A stretch of 39,306 nt of DNA from Candidatus Kaiserbacteria bacterium RIFCSPHIGHO2_02_FULL_49_16 (GCA_001781465.1 MFLD01000036.1:15816-55121); one strand, 5' to 3'; shown: positions 1-7,476, counted from the stretch's first letter. Program-made: numbers and translations. Notes: a model not told the origin generated them from the letters alone.

Positions 1-1488
1 ATGGAAGAAACGAATCCGAAAGACACCACAGCAAACCCCGCCACAGGAACTAATACCGCGCCGGCCGCGTCTCAAGACGTGTCAGTTGATAATGCCGACG
101 TCAACAAGGCGGCTAGTACTATAGAAGAGCACGTGGTGCTTTCTGCCTCGATAGTTCCTGTCCCGCCCGCCCGCAAAATCCAGCCTATTTCTGTTATTCA
201 TTCTGCTCAGACTCCCATTAAAATTCCTGATCCGCATCAACCAATACAATCGACCCCAGCGCCGATACCTGCGATACAAAACGTTCATGATGAAGCGAAG
301 ATAACGCCACCAGTTAGCGATACACCCGCTCCAACCGCAACAACACCGCCAGCGCCAAAAACTCTTCGAGCGGATATAGCGAATATCATCGGCAAGATAA
401 AACTGCCAGAACGAATAACGGTCAAACTGAGTGCGGGGAAAGCAAAACCTCCGGCGCCGCCTTCGCCTCCACCAACAATTCCCCCTGTCCCAGAAAAAGA
501 AATAAAGAATATTGGAACGGTGTCCGCGGGTGACGCGCCCGCGCAAGCGGCGCTCCAGAGTGAAAACGTAAAAAGGGAAGAAAAGGAGCCCGCGTCTTCC
601 ATCGTTTCAGTGCACACGCTAAAAGACGATCTGCAAACCGTCGTGCGCGATAAGAAAATGTCGATTGTGCGGGCTGTCGCGCTTGAAACAGAAAAAAAGA
701 GGGGGCAGGAACACCTGGCAGATACTAATCCCGCGTCTGAGAGAGCGCGTTCTCGCAAAGCGATCGGAATCGCGTTTGTTGTTGTGATTCTGCTTACGCT
801 CTCTACCATCGCATTTGTCGGAGTGAGGTTCGTCTTAGAACAAAGCGCCGGAAACGCAGTGCCTGCCGCCGCTCCCGCTCTCATCTTCTCCGAAAAAACG
901 GTCGTATTACCGCGGGAAACAAAAACAGGGGCTGATTTAAAACAAACATTGCTTGCTGGAGAGCGCAACTTAGAAAACATACAGCTTGGAGCGATTATCC
1001 GCATAGTTCCCACGTTTTCGCAGACAGAACCGGATGGTACCGAGACTCAACGGGCCGATAGCATAGGAGATTTTCTTACTGCAATTGAGGCGCGGGCATC
1101 TGCGGAGTTGGCCCGTTCTTTCCGCGGCGATTTTTTCCTTGGACTTCATCAGACTGTTGATAAGCTTTCTCCGGTCATCATTATTCCAGTGACTTCTTAC
1201 GAGCGCGCGTTTGCCGGCATGCTTGCATGGGAACCGACAATGAATAGCGACCTCTCTCCGATATTTACTCCCATCTCGCCTCAAATCGTGAACGAACAAG
1301 GGGTATTGGTTGAAAGACACTTCCAGGATTCACTCATAAACAACTATGACGTGCGCGTGCTGAAAGATGACGCGGGCGCCACGAAGCTTCTGTACTCGTT
1401 TCCTACTCGCGCGATACTAATCATTTCGGAAAGCCAATATTCTTTCACAGAGGCATTAAGCCGCCTGCGCGCGAGCCGGCAACTTTAG
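1..1488 (+). CDS. Proline-rich single-pass membrane protein, unknown function
   Basis: I do not recognise a named family. The 495-residue product has a low-complexity N-terminal half (about residues 1-190) rich in Pro, Ala and Thr, then a charged stretch, one hydrophobic helix at about residues 253-276 preceded by Arg/Lys, and a 220-residue C-terminal part with a mixed alpha/beta look. The positive residues before the helix suggest a cytoplasmic disordered tail and an outside C-terminal domain. The ATG is the first base of the window, so the true start may lie upstream and no promoter can be judged. It ends 50 bases before the dksA-like gene. Codon use and composition match the neighbours. 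A role in an envelope or pilus assembly is possible but is a guess. Confidence 0.75.
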   Translation: MEETNPKDTTANPATGTNTAPAASQDVSVDNADVNKAASTIEEHVVLSASIVPVPPARKIQPISVIHSAQTPIKIPDPHQPIQSTPAPIPAIQNVHDEAKITPPVSDTPAPTATTPPAPKTLRADIANIIGKIKLPERITVKLSAGKAKPPAPPSPPPTIPPVPEKEIKNIGTVSAGDAPAQAALQSENVKREEKEPASSIVSVHTLKDDLQTVVRDKKMSIVRAVALETEKKRGQEHLADTNPASERARSRKAIGIAFVVVILLTLSTIAFVGVRFVLEQSAGNAVPAAAPALIFSEKTVVLPRETKTGADLKQTLLAGERNLENIQLGAIIRIVPTFSQTEPDGTETQRADSIGDFLTAIEARASAELARSFRGDFFLGLHQTVDKLSPVIIIPVTSYERAFAGMLAWEPTMNSDLSPIFTPISPQIVNEQGVLVERHFQDSLINNYDVRVLKDDAGATKLLYSFPTRAILIISESQYSFTEALSRLRASRQL

Positions 1489-1525
1489 ACGCTGAAATTG
1501 CCTAGCCACTTTCTGCCCTTTCATG

Positions 1526-1531
1526 TATTAT
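1526..1531 (+). promoter_or_regulatory. -10 element (TATTAT) of the dksA-like gene, probably leaderless
   Basis: TATTAT lies 7 nt before the ATG at 1539, and no Shine-Dalgarno sequence is present. The spacing places transcription initiation at or next to the start codon. No convincing -35 was seen. Confidence 0.45.
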
Positions 1532-1538
1532 TGCAAGC

Positions 1539-1907
1539 ATGAAACACATAAAATCGGAGGAATTGGTTGAACTGCGCGCGCAATTGGATGCTGAATTAGA
1601 TGCTCTTCAGGAGGAACTTGCTTCACACGGCAAAGCGGCTCCGGAAAGCGGAGACTGGCAGGGAACGACTGGCGGTCTTGTCGGCGAAGAAGCTGATCCA
1701 AACGACGCGGCAGACCAGATGGAAGAACTGGCCACGAATGTGCCTCTCGTTGAAGAACTCGAGAAAAGATACAAGGATGTCGCATCGGCGCTCCAAAATA
1801 TGGAGAAGGGAACCTATGGAATTTGCGAGGACTGCGAGGATGCGATTCCAATGGACAGATTGCGGGCTAACCCTGCGGCGCGAACTTGCATAACGCATAG
1901 CAAATAA
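1539..1907 (+). CDS. DksA/TraR-family zinc-finger protein with altered last zinc ligand
   Basis: The 122-residue protein has the family layout: an N-terminal helical coiled-coil (residues about 1-85, rich in Glu and Leu) and a C-terminal zinc finger starting at YGICEDC. Family members act on RNA polymerase through the secondary channel and often modulate rRNA transcription with ppGpp. The standard finger is CxxC-x17-CxxC. Here the first pair is intact (CEDC), but the second reads CITH and the protein stops three residues later (HSK-stop), so the last Cys is replaced, possibly by His. The altered C-terminal codons lie inside a dispersed repeat (see 1888-1945), which suggests repeat invasion changed the end of the gene. 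The ATG at 1539 fits the adjacent -10 element. Confidence 0.85.
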   Translation: MKHIKSEELVELRAQLDAELDALQEELASHGKAAPESGDWQGTTGGLVGEEADPNDAADQMEELATNVPLVEELEKRYKDVASALQNMEKGTYGICEDCEDAIPMDRLRANPAARTCITHSK

Positions 1908-1945
1908 TGCATAGTAAGTGGTGCGTAGTTAGTAGTCAGTAGTGG
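1888..1945 (+). repeat. Dispersed GCATAG/TAGTAAGT-type repeat overlapping the 3' end of the dksA-like gene
   Basis: The tract is built of iterations such as GCATAGCAAATAATGCATAG followed by TAGTTAGTAGTCAGTAGT. It begins within the last five codons of the dksA-like gene and supplies its TAA stop. It resembles the other stop-to-gap repeats of this window in placement, not in sequence. Confidence 0.45.
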
Positions 1946-1984
1946 AGGAGTAGCATCCAAGCCTGTAATGGGTATTAAAGTAAG

Positions 1985-2141
1985 TCGGCTCAGAAGAAAT
2001 CTTCTGAGCCGAAATACATTTAAAAATTAAATATTTCAATATCTAATTCTTAAATGTACTCAAGGAGCAATGCGAATCGCAAGATTCGCGTTAGGATAGC
2101 TCTCGCTATCCTTTCTTTTTTTCAGATCGAATTTCGATCTG
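1985..2141. repeat. Cluster of three non-terminator hairpins in the 1908-2248 gap
   Basis: The 341-base gap before the TrmB-like gene holds stem-loops with perfect arms at 1985-1996/2001-2012 (12 bp, loop AAAT), 2072-2078/2083-2089 (7 bp) and 2123-2130/2134-2141 (8 bp). A fourth, with a T-run, is listed as a terminator. No convincing gene was seen in the gap: a 60-codon frame at 2054-2236 is made largely of these palindromes. Confidence 0.6.
2093..2123 (+). terminator. Rho-independent terminator
   Basis: An 8-bp perfect stem (AGGATAGC / GCTATCCT, loop TCTC) is followed by TTCTTTTTTTC. It lies downstream of the dksA-like gene and would end plus-strand transcription before the TrmB-like gene. 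Confidence 0.65.
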
Positions 2142-2165
2142 CTGTATACATTATCCGACGATTCC

Positions 2166-2193
2166 TTGAAATTAGTCTGATATTATGTATTAT
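2166..2193 (+). promoter_or_regulatory. Sigma70-type promoter of the TrmB-like gene
   Basis: TTGAAA at 2166-2171 and TATTAT at 2188-2193 are separated by 16 bp. Initiation near 2200 would leave a leader of about 50 nt before the TTG start, which carries an AAAGGA Shine-Dalgarno sequence at 2235-2240. Confidence 0.45.
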
Positions 2194-2248
2194 TAGTATG
2201 ACAAATCGAATAAATGGCTCTATACAGGGTTATTAAAGGATTAGATAA

Positions 2249-3013
2249 TTGTCGGAAAATATGTACAAAAAGGAACTTATGGGCGCGGGGCTTACGCACA
2301 AGCAAGCGCAGGTGTATGTCGCTTGCTTGGAAGCTGGCCCATCCAAGATTCCGCAAATCGCCAGCTTGTCTCAAATAAAAAGAACTACGGTCTACGGGAT
2401 AGTGGAAGAATTGGAGGCATTAGACCTCGTCAAAAGCAGTTACAATGGAAAACAGAAGCTCTATGAGGCGCAAGACCCGGCACTTATCCTCTCGATGCTG
2501 GAGGAGAGGAAGAGGCGAATGACTGAAATCCTGCCTGGGCTCACTAATTTGTTCATCACGCATCGCGTGCGCCCGAAAATCTCTTTTTTCGAAGGGCGGG
2601 AAGGAGTAAGAAAAATTTATGACGATGTTCTCGAATGTAAATCAAAAGAGGTCAAACAGGTCGTACGCGTACGGCAGCATAACGAGGCTGTGGGCGATGC
2701 ATTTATTAAGGAGTTTATTAGAAAGAGAGTCGCGCGCGGTATTGTCACGCACAATCTTCATCCAAAGCATGGGGACCTTTATACAAATGAGCGGGGAATG
2801 GAGGACCTGAAGCGCAAGCGATTCGTGCGCTATCTTCCCCCGTCCGTTTTTTATGCGGCCATAATCATGATTTACGACCACAAAGTGGCAATGGTCTCGA
2901 CTAAGGAAGAAAATTTCGGTTTCATAATTGAAAGCAAGGAATTCTCGAACACGATAAGCGCATACTTCGATTTCATGTGGGGACTTGGGTCAAAAGAACC
3001 GGACCTTTCGTGA
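2249..3013 (+). CDS. TrmB-family transcriptional regulator
   Basis: The 254-residue protein starts with a winged helix-turn-helix of the TrmB type (about residues 8-75: GLTHKQAQVYVACLEAG, then IPQIASLSQIKRTTVYGIV and a wing ending in KLYEAQDP), a short coiled-coil linker (about 80-95), and a C-terminal sensor/PLD-like domain (about 105-250, with FFEGREGVRKIYDDVLE). Such proteins control sugar or general metabolic genes in archaea and are frequent in CPR genomes. The ligand cannot be predicted here. I chose the TTG at 2249 because AAAGGA ends 8 nt upstream; an ATG four codons later (2261) is the alternative. It has its own promoter and a terminator upstream, so it is probably a monocistronic unit. 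Confidence 0.85.
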   Translation: MSENMYKKELMGAGLTHKQAQVYVACLEAGPSKIPQIASLSQIKRTTVYGIVEELEALDLVKSSYNGKQKLYEAQDPALILSMLEERKRRMTEILPGLTNLFITHRVRPKISFFEGREGVRKIYDDVLECKSKEVKQVVRVRQHNEAVGDAFIKEFIRKRVARGIVTHNLHPKHGDLYTNERGMEDLKRKRFVRYLPPSVFYAAIIMIYDHKVAMVSTKEENFGFIIESKEFSNTISAYFDFMWGLGSKEPDLS

Positions 3014-3026
3014 TTTTAATCCATAG

Positions 3027-3032
3027 TACAAT
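3027..3032 (+). promoter_or_regulatory. -10 element (TACAAT) of the comM-like gene
   Basis: TACAAT lies exactly 6 nt before the GTG at 3039 with no Shine-Dalgarno sequence, again indicating a leaderless transcript. It supports GTG 3039 as the start. Confidence 0.45.
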
Positions 3033-3038
3033 ATCTCC

Positions 3039-4592
3039 GTGGCAGAAAAACAGAAAATTGCTTCCGGTTTCGCACGACTTTTTGGGGCACAGCCCGCGCT
3101 TCCGCGCGCACATGTTGTTTCCGTTGAAACTGACATCACAAAAGGACTTCACGCGTTCACGATAGTCGGGCTTCCAGATAAATCAGTGGAGGAGGCGAAA
3201 GACAGAATCGCATCGGCGATAAAAAACAGCGGGTTTGAGTCGCCGAAGAGAAGCAACAAGAAAATCGTCATTTCGCTAGCCCCTGCCACTTTGAAAAAAG
3301 AGGGTGGGGCTTTTGATTTGCCAATGGCGCTCTCGTTTATGCTTGCATCGGAACAAGTGAAATTTAATCCCGCCGGCAAATTATTTGCCGGAGAACTGGC
3401 GCTAGACGGAGAAGTGCGCGGAATATTGGGCGCGCTTTCAATTGCAATATCTGTTCGCGATAAAGGTTTGAAAGAACTTTTCCTGCCAGAAGAAAATCTG
3501 GAGGAAGCATCTTTGGTTTCCGGCATAACACTCTTCGGCGTAAGCAGTCTCAAAGAGTTGATGGAGCATTTAAATGGCAAAAAGGCCATTGCGCCTTACA
3601 TAAAAAAAGAGCGCTCTCGAGTAGGTGAACAAGAGATTGAAGGGCCGATATTTGACGACATACGAGAACAGAACAGTGCAAAACGAGGCTTGGAAATCGC
3701 GGTTGCTGGACGCCATAACATCGCGCTCTATGGCCCGCCGGGAACAGGCAAAACAATGCTCGCGCGAGCGGCAACCGCGCTTTTGCCGGAATTATCTTTG
3801 GAAGAAGTAATCGAGGTGACGATGATTCACTCACTCGCAGGAACATCGGAAGGCCGCGCGATTGTCCGCGCGCCGTTTCGAAGCCCTCACCACACTTCTT
3901 CGTATGCATCTTTAATCGGTGGCGGTTCATCAAGCCCTCGTCCCGGAGAAGTTACTCTCGCGCACAGGGGCGTATTGTTTTTGGACGAATTTCCTGAATT
4001 TCACCGCGATGTCGTGCAGGCATTGCGAGAACCACTGGAAGACAAGGTGGTTTCAATCTCGCGCGCAAAGGGCTCGGCGATATTTCCGGCGAACTTCATG
4101 CTGATTGCGGCGCTGAACCCTTGCCCCTGCGGATTTTGGGGGACCGCGCGATGCGAATGTATGCCTCACATCGTAGAAAAATATCGCCGTAAAATTTCCG
4201 GCCCCGTTGCCGACAGAATAGACATGTGGGTTTCTGTTGGGGATATCGCGCCCGAAGCTATGGCAATGCGCAAAAGAAAACCGACCGGCGAAACGGAGGC
4301 CGTGCGAGAAAGAATATTGAAAGCCCGCGCAAAACAAAATGAACGATTCGCAGATACGAAAGGCGTCTCTACAAATGCCGATATGAAAGCAAGACAACTA
4401 GATACGCTCGCAAAACTGACACAGAAAGCGGAAGAAACTTTAATCGGCGCGGCTCGCTCTCTAAAACTCTCGCCACGCGGATACCACCGCACCATCAAAC
4501 TCGCCCGCACCGTCGCCGACCTCTCCGGAAGCGACACAATCGAACCAGCGCATATGTTGGAGGCCCTGCAGTACAGAGCGCGTGAATTATGA
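3039..4592 (+). CDS. comM: YifB/ComM family Mg-chelatase-like AAA+ ATPase
   Basis: The 517 residues show the full family layout: an N-terminal Lon-protease-like ChlI domain (about 1-170, with HVVSVETDITKGLHAFTIVG and GELALDGEVRGILGAL), a central AAA+ core (about 195-400, Walker A GPPGTGKTM, Walker B LFLDEFPEF) and a C-terminal MgCl helical domain (about 420-515, SPRGYHRTIKLARTVADL). The loop ALNPCPCGFWG with its Cys cluster is typical. ComM is a DNA helicase that promotes branch migration during natural transformation in Vibrio and Acinetobacter. In CPR bacteria it may serve DNA uptake, which is an inference. The length is normal. The next gene overlaps by 4 bases (ATGA), so the two are co-transcribed and probably translationally coupled. 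Confidence 0.95.
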   Translation: MAEKQKIASGFARLFGAQPALPRAHVVSVETDITKGLHAFTIVGLPDKSVEEAKDRIASAIKNSGFESPKRSNKKIVISLAPATLKKEGGAFDLPMALSFMLASEQVKFNPAGKLFAGELALDGEVRGILGALSIAISVRDKGLKELFLPEENLEEASLVSGITLFGVSSLKELMEHLNGKKAIAPYIKKERSRVGEQEIEGPIFDDIREQNSAKRGLEIAVAGRHNIALYGPPGTGKTMLARAATALLPELSLEEVIEVTMIHSLAGTSEGRAIVRAPFRSPHHTSSYASLIGGGSSSPRPGEVTLAHRGVLFLDEFPEFHRDVVQALREPLEDKVVSISRAKGSAIFPANFMLIAALNPCPCGFWGTARCECMPHIVEKYRRKISGPVADRIDMWVSVGDIAPEAMAMRKRKPTGETEAVRERILKARAKQNERFADTKGVSTNADMKARQLDTLAKLTQKAEETLIGAARSLKLSPRGYHRTIKLARTVADLSGSDTIEPAHMLEALQYRAREL

Positions 4593-4906
4593 TCAAACCA
4601 AGAAATAAAGTTAAGGACATTCTTAAACGCGTATGCACGGCGTGTGGCGTGAAAATGCAGATTTTGACTTTCGATAATCGCACCTATACAGGTGGTCACT
4701 TTTTCGGAAAAGTTCCGCTCTTCAGAAAAAAAGAGTGGGATAAATCGTTGAAAGCTGGAGTACGCAAACAACGCATGGGAAGTATACTGATTAATGTTTT
4801 GAAGAAAGACCCCAAGCCGTACAAGTTCGCAGAAAACTGGGAGTGTGAAAAATGCTATCAGCGCGGGTGGATAGTAGAGAAAAGGTACGCGAATCGTAGG
4901 ACTTAA
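4589..4906 (+). CDS. Small zinc-ribbon-like protein, unknown
   Basis: The 105-residue protein has two CxxC pairs, CTAC at about residues 16-19 and CEKC at about residues 87-90, separated by a basic, aromatic segment. This suggests a single zinc site joining the two ends of the chain. I do not recognise the family. The start ATG overlaps the comM-like stop codon (ATGA), so it is the second gene of that unit, and the pairing may hint at a nucleic-acid role. The pI is clearly high (many Lys and Arg). Its stop is followed by the 46-bp palindrome controlling the next gene. Confidence 0.7.
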   Translation: MIKPRNKVKDILKRVCTACGVKMQILTFDNRTYTGGHFFGKVPLFRKKEWDKSLKAGVRKQRMGSILINVLKKDPKPYKFAENWECEKCYQRGWIVEKRYANRRT

Positions 4907-4920
4907 AGCATTTTCTCAAG

Positions 4921-4967
4921 TTATAAACCATTCTAGTATTTTGCAAAATACTAGAATGGTTTATAAT
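4921..4967. promoter_or_regulatory. 46-bp perfect palindrome containing the promoter of the ArsR-like gene
   Basis: Bases 4921-4943 are the exact reverse complement of 4944-4966, and flanking bases do not pair. A consensus -10, TATAAT, lies at 4962-4967 at the right edge, 6 nt before the ATG at 4974. A -35-like TTGCAA at 4941-4946 sits at the dyad centre (15-bp spacer). A dimeric regulator bound to the dyad would cover the promoter, so it is probably the operator of the adjacent HTH gene. On RNA it could also form a terminator-like hairpin for the gene upstream. Confidence 0.7.
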
Positions 4968-4973
4968 CATCCT

Positions 4974-5270
4974 ATGACAGATAATCCTAACCATATACAT
5001 ACGGGCAACTTCCGAAGACTTGAGCGCGTGGTGAAAGGTTTCGCAAATCATCGACGATTGGAAATACTCCACTTGTTACATAAGGAACCAGAACTTTCCG
5101 TTGAGGATATTTCAGAGCGGCTGAACATCGGGTATGAAAACGCATCCGATCATCTGCGAAAGATGGCAATCGCGGGCCTCATTCTGAAACGCAATGAGGG
5201 TAATAATGTGAGACACAAACTCACGCCTCGCGCGGAATCTATTCTAGTGTTTTGCAAAATACTAGAATAG
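4974..5270 (+). CDS. ArsR-like winged-helix transcriptional regulator
   Basis: The 98-residue protein is almost entirely one winged HTH domain (about residues 10-88): GNFRRLERVVKGFANHRRLE, ILHLLHKEPELSVEDISERL, and a recognition helix in NIGYENASDHLRKMAIAGLI followed by a wing with LKRNEGNNVRHKLT. This is the ArsR/SmtB fold; no metal-binding Cys pair is evident apart from one Cys near the C-terminus. I chose ATG 4974 because it follows the TATAAT by 6 nt; a start at 4941 would lie inside the promoter palindrome. The last ten residues (SILVFCKILE) are encoded by a second near-copy of the operator palindrome at 5237-5272, so the C-terminus looks acquired from a repeat. Autoregulation is likely but inferred. 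Confidence 0.8.
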   Translation: MTDNPNHIHTGNFRRLERVVKGFANHRRLEILHLLHKEPELSVEDISERLNIGYENASDHLRKMAIAGLILKRNEGNNVRHKLTPRAESILVFCKILE

Positions 5271-5272
5271 AT
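5237..5272. repeat. Second copy of the ATTCTAGT..ACTAGAAT palindrome at the end of the ArsR-like gene
   Basis: A 36-bp dyad with one mismatched pair (G at 5249 in place of A) shares its central 28 bp, except for that base, with the promoter palindrome at 4930-4957. It encodes the last residues and stop codon of the regulator gene. Confidence 0.75.
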
Positions 5273-5421
5273 AGGACGGGAAATTGAATGGGGAGCGGAG
5301 CGAGGGGTGTAGAGATAATTATCGTTCTCGCGTTAGTCACCAAGCGTGAAAACAAAACCAGTTTCACCCCGCTAATTCCATCAAAAAGTCCCCGAGCACA
5401 AACCCCCGCCTTTCGGCGGGG

Positions 5422-5430
5422 TGATATTGT
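5422..5430 (+). promoter_or_regulatory. Extended -10 (TGATATTGT) of the acetyltransferase gene
   Basis: TG-A-TATTGT lies 7 nt before ATG 5438. A GC-rich hairpin (arms 5404-5410 and 5415-5421, loop TTTC) directly precedes it and could end transcription arriving from upstream. There is no Shine-Dalgarno sequence. Confidence 0.45.
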
Positions 5431-5437
5431 ATATGTC

Positions 5438-5971
5438 ATGAAACTTGTTTTGCCATCGGTGGAATATAAAGACTCATTCATCGAGGCAGTGAAAGAATTT
5501 CAAGAGGATACTGATTATTCGGACCGAAACAAGCGGTATCGCAGACTTTCGATTTCGGAACTCGAGGGAGATTTTGATTCATTCGTTCAGAAAGAACTGA
5601 GCCATGCGCGCGGTGAAAATATTCGGGAAAGACATGTTCCTTATACGACTTGTTGGCTTGTCGATAATGGTGAATTTGTCGGGCAGGCAAATATTCGTCA
5701 TCGTCTTACCGATAGCCTGCGTCAAATTGGCGGACACATCGGCTATGACATCCGTCCGAGCAAGCGCGGACAAGGGTACGGCAATAAAATCCTCGAGCTC
5801 GCACTCCAGAAAGCGAAGGGGCTCGGGATAAAATGTGCATTGATTACATCCGACATAAGAAACGAGGCCTCTCGCAAGATTATTGAGAAGAACGGCGGCA
5901 TTTTGGAAAATCAAATTCCAAATCCCGAAACGGGGTTCGACACTCTCCGCTATTGGATCGACCTCGAATAA
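5438..5971 (+). CDS. GNAT-family N-acetyltransferase
   Basis: The 177-residue protein has the GNAT fold. The acetyl-CoA-binding motif A is at about residues 108-125 (YDIRPSKRGQGYGNKILELA, with the RGQGYG pyrophosphate loop), followed by motif B (CALITSDIRNEASRKIIEKN). The N-terminal half (SFVQKELSHARGENIRERHV) resembles the COG3981 group of predicted acetyltransferases, whose substrate is unknown. The reading frame is open 50 codons further upstream, but ATG 5438 is preferred because an extended -10 lies just before it and the upstream part is repeat-like and non-homologous in look. It faces purA tail to tail across a shared terminator. Confidence 0.85.
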   Translation: MKLVLPSVEYKDSFIEAVKEFQEDTDYSDRNKRYRRLSISELEGDFDSFVQKELSHARGENIRERHVPYTTCWLVDNGEFVGQANIRHRLTDSLRQIGGHIGYDIRPSKRGQGYGNKILELALQKAKGLGIKCALITSDIRNEASRKIIEKNGGILENQIPNPETGFDTLRYWIDLE

Positions 5972-5991
5972 TCTTTTCCAACTCCAGCGAA

Positions 5992-6049
5992 AAGACCTGC
6001 TGTTTTTTAACGGTTTGAGTGATTCCTCCGTTAAAAAATAGCAGGTCTT
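5992..6049. terminator. Bidirectional terminator between the acetyltransferase gene and purA
   Basis: Arms 5992-6013 and 6028-6049 (22 bp, one mismatch) surround a 14-nt loop. An A/T run sits inside the stem, so the hairpin can serve the two convergent genes. Confidence 0.7.
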
Positions 6050-6059
6050 GGAGCGTCCT

Positions 6060-7091
6060 CTATATCCTCTCCTTGCTCTCCGAAAAATAAACCCTGTTTT
6101 TTGAAATGCCGAGTGTTTTCAATCGCTTCACGACAAAATCATTCATCGCTTTTTCAGTTTTGAATTTCAGAACTTTGTTCTTGTCTATCACAGCCCACTG
6201 TTTGACGGCCCGCAGGACATCCACTTTGTTGAAGACGATGTGCGTGACGCCGTTCATTCGAATCGCGCGCTCGAGCGTCTGCATATTCATCCAGTTGCAC
6301 TGACGGCGACGGCCTGTCGTTGAGCCGAATTCCTCGCCGATATCGCCGATTTTGTCGAAGACCTCTCCCTTGGGCTGGAATTTTTTGCTTCCAACATAGG
6401 TCTCATAGATTTTTGCAACACCCCAGACATCGCGGATTGCCGTCGCGGGCAGACCGTTGAGTAACGCCCCCGCCGTCGTGCAGTGAGAAGAAGTTACGAA
6501 CGGGTAATCGCCCCAATCAATATCTAACCCGAATCCCTGCGCGCCCTCGGCGAGGATTTTTACATCTTTTTCCCTCGCACCCCTCGACCCTGCTCGGGGT
6601 AAATACCACTCTTTATATAAATCAACGAGATAGGGTTTTAGAGAGGACACCTTCTCCGCGCGCACGCCGGTGCGTCCGTACTTATCGCGATATGCCGGTC
6701 CGTTTCCGCGGCCGGTCGTGCCGATTTTACCTCCGCCTTTTTTATCTTCTGCTTTATGCGCGTTCGTAATCACATGCGCGTTCCGCGCGATGAATATTTT
6801 GCCCGCGGTTTTGACTCCGCCGTCTTCCAGCATTTTAATTTCGCGAAAAAATTGTGCCGGGTCTACCACGCAACCGGAGCCGATGACGCTCCGCACTCCG
6901 AAAAAAACTCCCGCCGGAATGTGGTGGGTGATAAATTTCTTTCCCTTATGAAAAATCGTGTGCCCCGCGTTGCACCCGCCGTTGTAGCGGAGCACATGAG
7001 TATATTTTTTATTCTTGCACAAAAAGTGGGCGACCTTGCCCTTCCCGCAATCCCCGTATTGGAGATCGACTATGACATCGGTTGTAACCAC
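6060..7091 (-). CDS. purA: Adenylosuccinate synthetase, short archaeal-like form
   Basis: PurA joins IMP and aspartate with GTP to make adenylosuccinate, the first step from IMP to AMP. The 343-residue protein is near the length of the short archaeal type rather than the roughly 430 of most bacteria. Seen motifs: QYGDCGKGK at about residues 11-19 (the usual GDEGKGK with Glu changed to Cys), GGCNAGHT, KIGTTGRGNGPAYRDK, AEGAQGFGLDIDWGDYPFVTS, and TTGRRRQCNW near the C-terminal third. GTG 7091 is the start; TACTAT lies 9 nt upstream. A segment PRAGSRGARE at about residue 165 looks like an extra loop compared with family members. The isolated purA fits AMP salvage from IMP rather than complete purine synthesis. 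Confidence 0.93.
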   Translation of the reverse strand: MVTTDVIVDLQYGDCGKGKVAHFLCKNKKYTHVLRYNGGCNAGHTIFHKGKKFITHHIPAGVFFGVRSVIGSGCVVDPAQFFREIKMLEDGGVKTAGKIFIARNAHVITNAHKAEDKKGGGKIGTTGRGNGPAYRDKYGRTGVRAEKVSSLKPYLVDLYKEWYLPRAGSRGAREKDVKILAEGAQGFGLDIDWGDYPFVTSSHCTTAGALLNGLPATAIRDVWGVAKIYETYVGSKKFQPKGEVFDKIGDIGEEFGSTTGRRRQCNWMNMQTLERAIRMNGVTHIVFNKVDVLRAVKQWAVIDKNKVLKFKTEKAMNDFVVKRLKTLGISKNRVYFSESKERI

Positions 7092-7144
7092 AGCTGACTC
7101 ATAGTAACACTAATATAAATATTCTCAAAATAAGATGGAATTGG

Positions 7145-7195
7145 AAAGCCCTGTCCAGAAAGCCGCATAGGTGTTTGGCTCGGACAGGGCTTTTT
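7145..7195. terminator. Hairpin terminator upstream of purA
   Basis: Perfect 12-bp arms at 7145-7156 and 7182-7193 with a 25-nt loop; TTTTT follows on the plus strand and TTT on the minus strand. It separates the small minus-strand ORF at 7258-7476 from the purA promoter, the most useful place for a minus-strand terminator. It overlaps a 25-codon frame discussed in the findings. Confidence 0.5.
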
Positions 7196-7257
7196 CCCGC
7201 ATCTTTGGCGGTGCCTCCTTTCAAAAAAGAATGAACTTGGCTGACTTGCTCGCGGCG

Positions 7258-7476
7258 CTATCCCTTGCCACCAGGACCGACTTTAAAGCCAGGCGTTCCT
7301 GCTTTTGCCCCGCGACCCATGTCGTTTGGGGACATGTGACCGACACGAACCTGGCCTGCAACATATCGCCCTTCCCTCAAGTCTTTTTGCACCAGGGAAA
7401 GGCCCGCAAAGCCCGTGCCGGTGTAACTTGAAGGCGGTGGCGATGCGATGTCTCGTTGTTGCCATTTGTTGCTCAT
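7258..7476 (-). CDS. Small Gly/Pro-rich hypothetical protein
   Basis: This 72-residue frame begins at an ATG preceded by GGAGG (minus strand, 7481-7485) with a 4-nt spacer, one of the few clear Shine-Dalgarno sequences in the window. The product has no recognised domain; it is rich in Gly, Ser and Arg and ends KAGTPGFKVGPGGKG. It lies alone between the M23 peptidase gene and purA and is followed by a hairpin. A plus-strand frame of 86 codons overlaps it but has no start signal, so I prefer the minus strand. The rest of the 7092-7644 gap holds the terminator at 7145-7195 and no other supported gene. Confidence 0.5.
   Translation of the reverse strand: MSNKWQQRDIASPPPSSYTGTGFAGLSLVQKDLREGRYVAGQVRVGHMSPNDMGRGAKAGTPGFKVGPGGKG

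Noticed and set aside
2054-2236. 60-codon plus-strand frame before the TrmB-like gene
   Set aside because: It is composed largely of hairpin sequence and the regulator promoter, has no start signal and no recognisable features.
3373-3391. Small palindrome CCGGCAAA-TTA-TTTGCCGG in the comM-like gene
   Set aside because: Arms of 8 bp with short loops are expected several times by chance in a window of this size, so it is not evidence for an inserted element.
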